Source: Mesorhizobium sp. B2-1-1 (GTDB taxonomy: Bacteria; Pseudomonadota; Alphaproteobacteria; Rhizobiales; Rhizobiaceae). From it: a DNA stretch of 64,000 nucleotides. This document shows positions 45,668-53,798 of the stretch, piece after piece. Below the pieces are notes generated by a model that saw nothing but the letters and a program-made list of their open reading frames with translations, did no database searches and was not told where the DNA came from. Every line of letters begins with the position of its first letter. Position 1 is the first letter of the stretch. The position numbers and the translations under genes were made by a program. Location of the stretch: assembly GCF_006442975.2 (NCBI RefSeq), contig NZ_CP083954.1, positions 1,426,001-1,490,000 on the forward strand, given 5' to 3'.

Positions 45668-46615
45668 TCAGAATTTCGCCGGGTTTGCGTTCGCGCCGCA
45701 GACCAGGACGGCGAGCCGTTCGCCGGGTGCCGGCGCATAGCGGCCGGACAGGATGGCGCCGAACGCCGCGGCGCCACCGGGTTCCGAGATGATCCGCACC
45801 CGGTCCCACAGCGCCTTCTGGGCGGCGACGATGTCGTCGTCGCTGACCAGGATGGAGCGTTCCACGAAGGCCTCGGCGATCGGGAACATCATCTCGCCGA
45901 CACGTTTGGGCGCCAGGGAATCGGCGGCGATGCCCTCGGCCGGCGCATCGACCGGATGGCCGGCCTCGAGGGCGCGATAGAGTGTCGGCGCGCCCTCCGG
46001 TTCGACGGCGACGATGCGGATACGGCCGGCGAACCAGGCGGCGATGCCGCCGATCAGGCCGCCGCCGCCGACGGCGACCAGCAAAGTGTCGATCTGAGGC
46101 AGGTCGTTCTCGATTTCCAGCCCGAGCGTGCCTTGCCCGATAAGCGTTTCCTCCTGGTTGAAAGCGTGGATCTGCAAGGCGCCGGTTTGCTCGGCGAAAC
46201 GTTCGCTGGCGGCCAGCGCCTCGGCATAGCGGGCGCCGCCGACGACCAGCTCGGCGCCGTAGCTGCGAATGCGCTCCAGCTTGGCCGGCGGGCTCACCTT
46301 CGGAACGAAGATGGTCGCCCTGTGGCCGAGACGCATGGCGGCATACGCCACCGCCGCTCCATGATTGCCGCCCGAGGCGGCGACGACACCGGCCCCGGGG
46401 ACCTGCCGCTCGAGAAGATTGGTGAACGCGCCGCGCGCCTTGAACGAACCGGAATGCTGCAGGCATTCGAGTTTGAGATCGACCGCCAGCGGCGGCCGGT
46501 CGAAGTCGGCCATGTCGACGCGCAGCACCGGCGTGTGGCGCACATAGCGACGGATGCGCGGTTCCATCATCGCGATGCGTTCGCGCGTTATGGTGTTGCC
46601 GTTGGTCATGGCCAT
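45668..46615 (-). CDS. Threonine/serine dehydratase-like PLP enzyme
   Basis: This 315-residue fold-type II PLP enzyme has the cofactor lysine in HSGSFKARGA (Lys59), the ASGGNHGAAVAYAA substrate loop and the glycine-rich phosphate site VAVGGGGLIGG. It would deaminate threonine or serine. There is no C-terminal ACT regulatory domain, so it resembles catabolic or racemase-like members rather than IlvA. It is divergent from a small ArsR-type gene. Confidence 0.92.
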   Translation of the reverse strand: MAMTNGNTITRERIAMMEPRIRRYVRHTPVLRVDMADFDRPPLAVDLKLECLQHSGSFKARGAFTNLLERQVPGAGVVAASGGNHGAAVAYAAMRLGHRATIFVPKVSPPAKLERIRSYGAELVVGGARYAEALAASERFAEQTGALQIHAFNQEETLIGQGTLGLEIENDLPQIDTLLVAVGGGGLIGGIAAWFAGRIRIVAVEPEGAPTLYRALEAGHPVDAPAEGIAADSLAPKRVGEMMFPIAEAFVERSILVSDDDIVAAQKALWDRVRIISEPGGAAAFGAILSGRYAPAPGERLAVLVCGANANPAKF

Positions 46616-46659
46616 CTCCTTGGGATTGACAGCAATTAGTAACTTGGCAAAATGGCTAA

Positions 46660-46962
46660 ATGCAAGAGGTTGATGTGTTCAAGGCGATCGCCAACGAACG
46701 AAGGCTGCGGATCCTCGACTGGCTGAAGGATCCGCGCGCGCATTTCCCGGCCCAGGCGGATGGCGATCTGGTCGAGGACGGCGTCTGTGCGCTGCTGATC
46801 GCCGAAAAGCTCGGCATTACCCAGGCGACGCTCAGCGAGCACATGCGTGTGCTCACCCAGGCAGGGCTGTTACGGGCCAAGCGCATCAAGCAATGGACAT
46901 TCTATCGCCGCGACGAGGACAGGATCGCTGAGACAAGAGCGCTCATCCAGAACCGGCTATAG
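46660..46962 (+). CDS. ArsR-family HTH regulator
   Basis: This 100-residue winged-helix protein has the ArsR-type recognition helix LGITQATLSEHMRVLTQAGLL and wing KQWTFYRRDED. No clear metal-binding Cys motif is present (one Cys at the VCALL position). It is divergent from the threonine/serine dehydratase gene across only 44 bases, so it probably controls that gene and itself. The effector is unknown. Confidence 0.9.
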   Translation: MQEVDVFKAIANERRLRILDWLKDPRAHFPAQADGDLVEDGVCALLIAEKLGITQATLSEHMRVLTQAGLLRAKRIKQWTFYRRDEDRIAETRALIQNRL

Positions 46963-46984
46963 CTAGGACCGCCTTCGGCGGCTT

Positions 46985-48253
46985 CTATGCAAGCCAGTCG
47001 GGGATCGAATCCAGCCCGATCAGTTCGTCATAGGTCTGGCGCGGGCGCACGACGTGGAAACGATCGCCGTCGACCAGCACTTCCGGCACCAGTAGGCGGG
47101 TGTTGTAGGTGCCCGCCTGTACCGCGCCATAGGCGCCGGCGGTGGCGATGGCGACCAGGTCGCCGGACTTGAGCCTTGGCAGGTCGCGGTCGAGGCCGAG
47201 ATAGTCGCCGGTCTCGCAGACCGGGCCGACGATATCGACCGTCATGCGCGGCGCGTCGGCGGGCGGCAGCACCACCGGTCTTATGTCGTGGAAAGCGTCG
47301 TAGAGCGTCGGCCGGATCAGGTCGTTCATGGCGGCGTCGACGACGAGGAAATTCTTGGCATCGCCTTCTTTGGCGAAGATCACTTGCGAGACGAGGATAC
47401 CGGCATTGCCAACGATCAGCCGGCCCGGCTCGAACATCACCTTCAAGCCAAGCTTGGTGACGTGCTTGCGGACGATCTGCGCGTAGGCGTCGGGGAGCGG
47501 TGGCGGGTTGTTGTCGACGCGGTAGGGAATGCCGAGACCGCCGCCGAGATCGACATGCTCGATGGCATGGCCGTCGGCGCGCAGCGCGCCGACCAGTTCC
47601 ACCAAAAGCGCGAAGGCATCGTCGAAGGGTTGCAGCTCGGTGATCTGGCTGCCGATATGGGTGTCGATGCCGGTGACCTTGATGCCCGGCAATTCAGCCG
47701 CGCGCGCATAGACCTGACGCGCCTTCTGCCATGGGATGCCGAACTTGTTCTCGGCTTTGCCTGTCGAGATCTTCTTGTGCGTCCTGGCGTCGACATCCGG
47801 ATTGATGCGCAGCGAGACCGGCGCCACCTTGCCCAGGGCAACGGCGCGCGACGAGAGCAGTTCGAGTTCGGGCTCGGATTCGACGTTGAAGCACAGGATG
47901 CCGGCTGCCAGCGCAAAGTCCATCTCACGCGCGGTCTTGCCGACGCCGGAGAACAGGATCTTGCTGGCCGGGATGCCGGCTGCCAGCGCGCGCCGCAACT
48001 CGCCTTCCGACACCACGTCGGCTCCGGCGCCGAGCCTGGCCAGGGTTTTGAGCACCGCCTGATTGGAATTCGCTTTCATGGCGTAGCAGACCAGTGCATC
48101 GAGCCCGGCAAATGCCTGGACGAAGACGTGGTAGTGCCTGGTCAGCGTGGCCGTCGAATAGCAGTAGAATGGCGTGCCGACGGTTGCGGCGATGTCCGAT
48201 ATCGCCACGTCCTCGGCATGAAGCACGCCGTCGCGGTAGTCGAAATGGTTCAC
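46985..48253 (-). CDS. lysA: Diaminopimelate decarboxylase
   Basis: LysA carries out the last step of lysine synthesis, decarboxylating meso-diaminopimelate. The 422-residue fold-type III PLP enzyme has cofactor Lys60 in CYAMKANSNQAVL, the VDLGGGLGIPY phosphate-binding loop and the C-terminal GPVCETGDYLG active-site segment. It starts with GTG at 48253 (MNHFDYRDGVLHAEDVAI). It is the third gene of argH-lptM-lysA. Confidence 0.96.
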   Translation of the reverse strand: MNHFDYRDGVLHAEDVAISDIAATVGTPFYCYSTATLTRHYHVFVQAFAGLDALVCYAMKANSNQAVLKTLARLGAGADVVSEGELRRALAAGIPASKILFSGVGKTAREMDFALAAGILCFNVESEPELELLSSRAVALGKVAPVSLRINPDVDARTHKKISTGKAENKFGIPWQKARQVYARAAELPGIKVTGIDTHIGSQITELQPFDDAFALLVELVGALRADGHAIEHVDLGGGLGIPYRVDNNPPPLPDAYAQIVRKHVTKLGLKVMFEPGRLIVGNAGILVSQVIFAKEGDAKNFLVVDAAMNDLIRPTLYDAFHDIRPVVLPPADAPRMTVDIVGPVCETGDYLGLDRDLPRLKSGDLVAIATAGAYGAVQAGTYNTRLLVPEVLVDGDRFHVVRPRQTYDELIGLDSIPDWLA

Positions 48254-48285
48254 GAGAGTGGTTCCGAAAAGTTGGAGCAGGGTAG

Positions 48286-48312
48286 GAGCGGGTTTAGCAC
48301 TCTAAACCGCTC
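48286..48312. repeat. Hairpin between lptM and lysA
   Basis: GAGCGGGTTTAG (48286-48297) and CTAAACCGCTC (48302-48312) pair with one bulged base around a 4-base loop. There is no U-tract, so it is probably part of an intergenic repeat or an mRNA-processing structure rather than a terminator. Confidence 0.45.
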
Positions 48313-48321
48313 TGACCGGCT

Positions 48322-48528
48322 CTAGAGCAGCGGGTCGAGAATGAACTTCTTGTCCGCGACCGGTTTTTCCGGTTCCGGCGGCACAGGCTGGTGGGCCTTC
48401 TCGGCGTCCTTGCGTGCCTGCACGGCCGCCTCGTAAGGCGTGTCGAGACCGGACCTTCTGCCGCAAGCCGTAACGGCGGCAAGCGCCGCAAGCAGCGTCA
48501 GTGTCACCAAAATCCTGCTTCCGGTCAT
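48322..48528 (-). CDS. lptM: Small lipoprotein, LptM/YifL-like
   Basis: This 68-residue lipoprotein has a signal peptide MTGSRILVTLTLLAALAAVTAC with the lipobox cysteine at residue 22. The mature tail (GLDTPYEAAVQARKDAEKAHQPVPPEPEKP) is Pro/Glu/Lys-rich. E. coli LptM (YifL) helps the LptD LPS translocon mature. The position between argH and lysA is a typical alphaproteobacterial context. The open frame continues upstream through the triple palindrome into argH, but ATG 48528 is the functional start. Confidence 0.82.
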   Translation of the reverse strand: MTGSRILVTLTLLAALAAVTACGRRSGLDTPYEAAVQARKDAEKAHQPVPPEPEKPVADKKFILDPLL

Positions 48529-48594
48529 CGATCCATCCGTCCGAAACTTTTTTCCGCCGCTGCTTTTAGCCGAGTTCTTGGCGCATTGCACCCC

Positions 48595-48664
48595 GGATAT
48601 TGCCGTTGCAATATCCTGGATATTGGCGGTTGCAATATCCGGGATATGGCTGGCCGCAATGTCC
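48595..48664 (-). repeat. Triple tandem palindrome between argH and lptM
   Basis: Three head-to-tail units of 22-23 bases at 48595-48616, 48618-48640 and 48642-48664 each fold on themselves. Unit 1 is GGATATTGC-CGTT-GCAATATCC (perfect 9-bp stem), unit 2 has an 8-bp stem and unit 3 is more degenerate (GGATAT...ATGTCC). The array starts 5 bases after the argH stop codon and ends 66 bases before the lptM ATG. It may stabilise or separate the mRNA segments. Confidence 0.8.
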
Positions 48665-48668
48665 GGCA

Positions 48669-50069
48669 TCACGCCTTGGCCAGCCGCTTTTTCCAGTAGC
48701 GGATCTGCTTCCTGACTTCCGACGGTGCGGTGCCGCCGAAGGAGGTGCGGCTCTTCACCGAGTTCTGCACGGCCAGCACCGAAAAGATGTCCTTCGTGAT
48801 GCCGGGGTGGATCGACTGCAAGTCTTCCAGCGCAAGCTTCTCCAGGCTCAGCTTCTTCTCTTCGGCCAGCGCCACCGCCCGTCCCGTGACATGATGCGCT
48901 TCCCGGAACGGCAGGCCGAGCGTGCGCACCAGCCAGTCGGCAAGGTCGGTCGCGGTTGCGTGGCCGGAGCTGGCAGCCTTCTTCATCGCCGCCGCGTTCA
49001 CCGTCATATCGGAGACCATGCCGGTCATCGCCGCCAGCATCAGGTCGAGCGTCTCGGCGGCATCGAACACCGATTCCTTGTCTTCCTGCATGTCCTTGCC
49101 ATAGGTCAAAGGCATGCCCTTCATCACCGTCAGCAGGCCGACCAGATGGCCGGTGACGCGCCCGGTCTTGCCGCGCACCAGTTCGGCGGCGTCGGGGTTC
49201 TTCTTCTGCGGCATGATCGAGGAGCCGGTGGAGAAGCTGTCCGACAGCCTGATGAAGCCGAATTGCGGCGTTGACCAGATGATGATTTCTTCCGCCAGCC
49301 GCGACAGATGCGTGGCGCATATGGCCGCCAGTCCCAGGAATTCCAGCGCGAAATCGCGGTCCGAGACGCTGTCCAAAGAATTGCGCATCGGCTCGCGGAA
49401 GCCGAGCGCCGTGGCGGTCCGGTGGCGGTCGATCGGAAAGCTGGTGCCGGCAAGGGCGGCCGCACCCAGCGGGCTTTCGTCCATGCGTTCGATGGCGTCG
49501 CGCACCCGCGACAGGTCGCGCGAAAACATCTCGACATAGGCCATGCAGTGGTGGCCGAATGTCACCGGCTGCGCCGCCTGCATATGAGTGAAGCCCGGCA
49601 TCACCGTCGCGGCATGCTGCTCGGCCCGCTCCAGCAACGCACCGACCAGGCCCTTCAAGGCCTCGGCGACGCGAAAGCACTCGTCCTTGACCCAGAGCCG
49701 GAGGTCCACTGCAACCTGGTCGTTGCGAGAGCGGGCCGTGTGCAGCCGGCCGGCGGCCGGACCGACCAGCTCGGCGAGGCGGGCCTCGACGTTCATGTGG
49801 ATGTCTTCCAGCCTTGTCGAGAATTCAAACGTGCCCGCCTCGATCTCTTTCAGGATCGTGTTCAGGCCGTGAGCGATTTTCTCTTGATCGGCCACCGAAA
49901 TAATGCCCGTTTGCGCCAGCATCGCGCTATGGGCGATCGAACCTCTGATGTCCTGCGCATAGAGTTTGCGGTCGAACGAGATCGACGCGTTGATCGCTTC
50001 CATGATCGCGGCCGGACCCGAGGCAAATCGTCCGCCCCACATCTGGTTGCTGGTCTTCTTGTCGCTCAT
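48669..50069 (-). CDS. argH: Argininosuccinate lyase
   Basis: ArgH splits argininosuccinate into arginine and fumarate. The 466-residue fumarase-superfamily protein has the [13 protein letters not shown] block, the TFGHHCMAY segment and the signature loop [12 protein letters not shown] with the catalytic serine. ATG 50069 gives the normal N-terminus [15 protein letters not shown]; the open frame upstream is antisense to tlpA. It heads an argH-lptM-lysA unit and is divergent from tlpA by 36 bases. Confidence 0.97.
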   Translation of the reverse strand: MSDKKTSNQMWGGRFASGPAAIMEAINASISFDRKLYAQDIRGSIAHSAMLAQTGIISVADQEKIAHGLNTILKEIEAGTFEFSTRLEDIHMNVEARLAELVGPAAGRLHTARSRNDQVAVDLRLWVKDECFRVAEALKGLVGALLERAEQHAATVMPGFTHMQAAQPVTFGHHCMAYVEMFSRDLSRVRDAIERMDESPLGAAALAGTSFPIDRHRTATALGFREPMRNSLDSVSDRDFALEFLGLAAICATHLSRLAEEIIIWSTPQFGFIRLSDSFSTGSSIMPQKKNPDAAELVRGKTGRVTGHLVGLLTVMKGMPLTYGKDMQEDKESVFDAAETLDLMLAAMTGMVSDMTVNAAAMKKAASSGHATATDLADWLVRTLGLPFREAHHVTGRAVALAEEKKLSLEKLALEDLQSIHPGITKDIFSVLAVQNSVKSRTSFGGTAPSEVRKQIRYWKKRLAKA

Positions 50070-50105
50070 GGCTATAAAACCCGTGCTCGGAGCAGTTTTG
50101 AGAAA

Positions 50106-50786
50106 ATGGCAGACGGAAACAGATTTTTCCCGGCCCCGCGCCTGATCCTCGCCGCCCTGGTGGCGGGAGCGCTGGCCGGCGCGGTCGCGGTATATGTCAG
50201 CGAGAGCCGGTCTGGCAACAACGCCGCGTCGCAAGTCGCCGTCGGCGACAGCAAGGACGATGTCGCCTGCGCCGCCAAGAGCGAACGCGCCAAGAAGATC
50301 GCCGCAGCCGCCACCGGCGAGGTCGCGGCGCTCTTGCCAGCCGATCCGCCGCAATCGATGAAGAGCCTCGCCTTCAACGGCCCGGACGGCAAGCCGATGA
50401 CCATCGCCGACCGTGCCGGCAAGACGGTGCTGCTCAATCTGTGGGCGACATGGTGCGCGCCATGCCGCGCCGAAATGCCGGCGCTGGACGCCTTGCAGAA
50501 GGAGAAAGGCAGCGATGCGTTCCAGGTCGTCGCCGTCAACGTCGATGCCGGCGACGACGTGAAGCCGAAGAAGTTCCTCAAGGACACCGGCGTCGAGGCA
50601 CTCGGCTATTACAGGGATTCGACGATGGCGCTGTTCAACGAGCTCAAGACGCGCGGCCTGGCGCTCGGCCTGCCCGTCACCATGCTGATCGACGGCGAAG
50701 GCTGCCTGATCGCCCATATGAACGGCCCGGCCGAGTGGTCGGGGCCGGACGCCAAGCGGCTTGTCGAGGCCGCGCTCGGGTCTTGA
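50106..50786 (+). CDS. tlpA: TlpA-family thiol:disulfide interchange protein
   Basis: This 226-residue membrane-anchored thioredoxin has an N-terminal helix (about residues 12-33) and a periplasmic thioredoxin domain with active site WCAPC (116-120). In rhizobia TlpA reduces copper-site cysteines during cytochrome oxidase assembly. ATG 50106 is used although the frame is open far upstream, antisense to argH. The neighbour order argH/tlpA divergent is common in Rhizobiales. Confidence 0.93.
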   Translation: MADGNRFFPAPRLILAALVAGALAGAVAVYVSESRSGNNAASQVAVGDSKDDVACAAKSERAKKIAAAATGEVAALLPADPPQSMKSLAFNGPDGKPMTIADRAGKTVLLNLWATWCAPCRAEMPALDALQKEKGSDAFQVVAVNVDAGDDVKPKKFLKDTGVEALGYYRDSTMALFNELKTRGLALGLPVTMLIDGEGCLIAHMNGPAEWSGPDAKRLVEAALGS

Positions 50787-50977
50787 AGAGGCTGGGACAA
50801 GGCTGGGCGCAAGCGCGGCCTGACCACGCAACGGTTCCGCCCAGCCCATCCGCGTCGGCCTGAGCCGACCCGGTCAATTCGTCGAATGCCTGGATCGGCG
50901 CCGGCTTGCCGAGATAGTAGTCCAAGCCTCGGCGTCCAGGGACTCACCTTAAGGACATATATGGCGAGCCGTTTGTG

Positions 50978-51736
50978 CTATCGGCCAGACGAGCCGTTGG
51001 TCGGCAGGGGATAGACGCCCTTCAATACTTCGTCGAAGTGATGACTGACCGCCGCATTGCACTCGCAAGCAAGCCACCGCAGGCCGTCGACCTTGCGAAC
51101 GACGATCCGGGCACGATGGGTCTCAATGAGACCGTGTTCTTTCAGATCGCGTATGACGCGGCTCAAATAGCTCCGGCCGACTCCGAGCATTACGGCGAGC
51201 TGTTCTTGTGTCAGCGCCAGATCGGGAGTGCCCGTCCGATCAATGGCGGCCAGCAGCCATTTCGCTGTCCGTTGCTCGATCGAATGCGCGGCATTGCAGG
51301 CGACGGACTGGAACATCTGCGCCATCAGGCAGTCCGCGTACCGCGCGAACAGATTCCGTAGCGTCGACGACCTGGACTTCGCCTCTTCAAGGTTAAGCAG
51401 GTCGATGCGGAAGAACGAACCTCCCAATTGTACTTCAGCGCGAGCGTAAGCTGGGAGCCTGCCTTGGCTGACAACTCCGCCAATTGCCCCTTCTCGTCCG
51501 ACCAGAGCCGTCTCGATCGCACGCCCGTCGCTCAGCACGACGAGATAGGAAATCAGGCTGGGACCTCTCGGGAAGTATGCATGGCGAACCGTGTCGCCAG
51601 GTTCATAAAGCAGTGTTCCGGTGGGGGCCGACCACTCATCCAGCCAAGGCTCGAGGATTGCCCAATCTGCCGCGGTGAGTGCCCGCAGAAGATTGTTGCC
51701 GATCATGCCGGAGTCTATGTGGGCGCGGGCTTCCAT
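50978..51736 (-). CDS. Crp/Fnr-family transcriptional regulator
   Basis: This 252-residue protein has a cyclic-nucleotide-binding-like beta-barrel (about 10-130) and a C-terminal helix-turn-helix, LTQEQLAVMLGVGRSYLSRVIRDLKEHGLI. No Fnr-type N-terminal cysteine cluster is seen. It is divergent from the kaiB-kaiC-kinase operon across 261 bases, so control of that operon is plausible. A second possible start is MIGNNLL, ten residues in. Confidence 0.9.
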   Translation of the reverse strand: MEARAHIDSGMIGNNLLRALTAADWAILEPWLDEWSAPTGTLLYEPGDTVRHAYFPRGPSLISYLVVLSDGRAIETALVGREGAIGGVVSQGRLPAYARAEVQLGGSFFRIDLLNLEEAKSRSSTLRNLFARYADCLMAQMFQSVACNAAHSIEQRTAKWLLAAIDRTGTPDLALTQEQLAVMLGVGRSYLSRVIRDLKEHGLIETHRARIVVRKVDGLRWLACECNAAVSHHFDEVLKGVYPLPTNGSSGR

Positions 51737-51997
51737 TTACACTCCTCCGAACGATCGCTTGCGGCCCATATCCCAATAACCGGAGAAATGTCCACTAGTG
51801 CGCAGACGCGCAAAGCGCGAATGTCTAAGAAGTGACAGGGGTGCTGATCCAGGCCCCATCGAGCGCGAGCTGTGGCGCGTCGGCTCCAGGCGAAATGCTA
51901 GAAGATCGCCCAAGGCGGACAACAAAGCCCTGCGGTTGAATTGCTGGCGTGTCGCGTAGAGCACGTCGATACTGAACCCGTGCAACCAGCGTGAGAT
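51737..51997. other. Divergent crp-like / kaiB intergenic region
   Basis: This 261-base region must hold promoters for the Crp/Fnr gene and for kaiBC. A small palindrome GCGC-AAA-GCGC lies near 51808. No canonical Crp/Fnr dyad or GGAAC-type stress promoter was found. An opposite-strand ORF here (51825-52193) is judged spurious. Confidence 0.5.
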
Positions 51998-52321
51998 ATG
52001 AACCCGGAACAACCGCCCGCTTCAGGGGCCCATCCCCTTCTCCGGCTCTACATCGCCGGAGACACGCCCGGTGCTCGTCGGGCACTGGAAAGCCGCCTGA
52101 AGATAATCGAGGAGATGAGCGCATCCATTGAAATCCAGATCTTCGATATCCTGGAACATCCTCATGAGGCGGAGCGAGCAGGGATACTAGCAACGCCGAC
52201 GCTCTCCGACGAATCCGCTGATCCCCCGCGCCGTCTGGTGGGCGACATCAGCAATATCGCTCAGGTTCTGGACTATTTCGGTTTTCGCAAGAAGGATGAT
52301 ATTCATGACCGCGACGGATGA
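51998..52321 (+). CDS. kaiB: KaiB-like protein
   Basis: This 107-residue protein has the thioredoxin-like KaiB fold: LLRLYIAGDTPGARRALESRL at the N-terminus, EIQIFDILEHPHEAERAGILATPTLS, and PPRRLVGDIS before the C-terminus. Cyanobacterial KaiB switches fold and binds KaiC. This member is close in length to clock KaiB. Its 3' end overlaps kaiC by 17 bases, so the two are translationally coupled. No kaiA is nearby. Confidence 0.92.
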   Translation: MNPEQPPASGAHPLLRLYIAGDTPGARRALESRLKIIEEMSASIEIQIFDILEHPHEAERAGILATPTLSDESADPPRRLVGDISNIAQVLDYFGFRKKDDIHDRDG

Positions 52322-53798
52322 GATCTCTATCGACCCGGTTCTTGAACGCGTCAATACAGGGATCGAGGCTTTTGACGACTTGGTGATGGGTGGCTTGCCG
52401 CGCGGACGCACCACCATCGTGGGCGGCACGCCCGGTAGCGGCAAGACCGTATTCGCCACGCAGTTCCTGGCGCATGGCATCACCGGTCTCAATGAGGCCG
52501 GTGTCTTCGTCACTTTCGAGGAGTCGCCAACCGAGATCGAGGTAAACATGGCGAGCTTCGGCTGGGACATCCGCGGCTGGCGAGCGGCGGACAAGCTTGT
52601 TTTCGTCGATGCGAGCCCGCGCGATCAGGACCAGGTGGTTGTGGGCGATTTCGACCTCGCCGGTCTTCTGACCCGCATTCTGCACGCAAGCCGAAGCGCC
52701 GGGGCAAAGCGCATCGTGCTCGATTCGGTTACCCAACTTTTCGATCATTTCGTGGCCGAGCAGACGGCAGTGCGCCGCGAACTTCTACGTATTGCGACCG
52801 CGCTGAAGAAAGAAGGGCTGACGGTCCTTATGACCGCGGAACGCAACAGTGAATATGGTGAAATCTCCCGTCACCGAATAGAGGAGTTCGTCGCAGACAA
52901 TGTCGTGATCCTTCGCAATGCCCTTGATCGCGAGCGCCGTCGGCGGACCATAGAAGTCCTGAAAATGCGCGGCAGCCGTCACGTTGAGGGCGAAGTGCCC
53001 ATAACGCTGGTCGCCGAACAGGGCATCGTAGCTGTGCCTCTGTCATCGTTGCGCCTGGAGCAGCAATCAAGCACGAAACGGGTCACCAGTGGTAATTCCG
53101 AACTCGACAAAATGTGCAGCGGCGGGTTCTTTCGCGACAGCGTAACCCTTGTCAGTGGAGCCACAGGCACCGGAAAGACTCTACTTGTCACCAACTTTCT
53201 AGCGGGCGGAGTGGCTGCGGGCGAACGCGCCTTGCTCGTCGGCTATGAGGAGAGCCGCGGCCAGCTTTTCCGCAACGCGCGTAGCTGGGGCGTCGATTTC
53301 GAAGCGATGGAGGCGGATGGTCGCCTGAAGGTAGTCTGCCTTTATCCGGAAGCGCAGAGTTTGCCGGATCACCTTCTGATGATCCGCGAACTGGTGGCGG
53401 AGTTCAAACCCGATCGCATGGCAATCGACAGCTTGTCGGCATTGGAGCGCATCGCGCCAGAAACCGGGTTTCGTGAGTTCTTGATCAGCGTCACCTCCTT
53501 CATAAAGAAGCGCGAAATTGCCGGCCTTTGCACCGCTACCAACAAATCGCTTGTCGGAGGCCAGAGCGCTAGCGAGCAGCATATTTCCACACTCACCGAT
53601 TCGATCATTCTGTTGCGCTACATTCAGCAGGAAGAATTCATGCATCGCGGCATGATGGTGCTGAAAATGCGCGGCAGCGAACACGACAAACAGATACGGC
53701 GCTTCACCATCGACAGTGGCGGTATGCATCTTGGAAAGCCCTTTGACAGCGCGCCTGATGTGTTCGGCGACTCCGCCGTGGACAACACGTCGACATGA
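52305..53798 (+). CDS. kaiC: KaiC-like ATPase/kinase
   Basis: The 497-residue protein has two RecA-like KaiC domains. CI has Walker A GTPGSGKT (41-48) and paired catalytic glutamates in FEES (E72, E73). CII has Walker A GATGTGKT (285-292) and GYEESRGQ. The phosphorylation cluster in S. elongatus (T426, S431, T432) aligns with S423 and HIST (S428, T429), so autophosphorylation is plausible. The C-terminus ends soon after the CII core and lacks the long A-loop/KaiA-binding tail. ATG 52305 has a GAAGGA site. Its stop overlaps the kinase gene (ATGA). Confidence 0.94.
   Translation: MTATDEISIDPVLERVNTGIEAFDDLVMGGLPRGRTTIVGGTPGSGKTVFATQFLAHGITGLNEAGVFVTFEESPTEIEVNMASFGWDIRGWRAADKLVFVDASPRDQDQVVVGDFDLAGLLTRILHASRSAGAKRIVLDSVTQLFDHFVAEQTAVRRELLRIATALKKEGLTVLMTAERNSEYGEISRHRIEEFVADNVVILRNALDRERRRRTIEVLKMRGSRHVEGEVPITLVAEQGIVAVPLSSLRLEQQSSTKRVTSGNSELDKMCSGGFFRDSVTLVSGATGTGKTLLVTNFLAGGVAAGERALLVGYEESRGQLFRNARSWGVDFEAMEADGRLKVVCLYPEAQSLPDHLLMIRELVAEFKPDRMAIDSLSALERIAPETGFREFLISVTSFIKKREIAGLCTATNKSLVGGQSASEQHISTLTDSIILLRYIQQEEFMHRGMMVLKMRGSEHDKQIRRFTIDSGGMHLGKPFDSAPDVFGDSAVDNTST

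Noticed and set aside
48595..48664. Possible CRISPR array from the repeated units
   Set aside because: The units are adjacent without spacers, each is itself a palindrome, there are only three, and no cas genes are present.
51825..52193. Minus-strand ORF in the crp-like/kaiB intergenic region
   Set aside because: It overlaps the start of kaiB antisense, has unusual composition and no recognisable domain.
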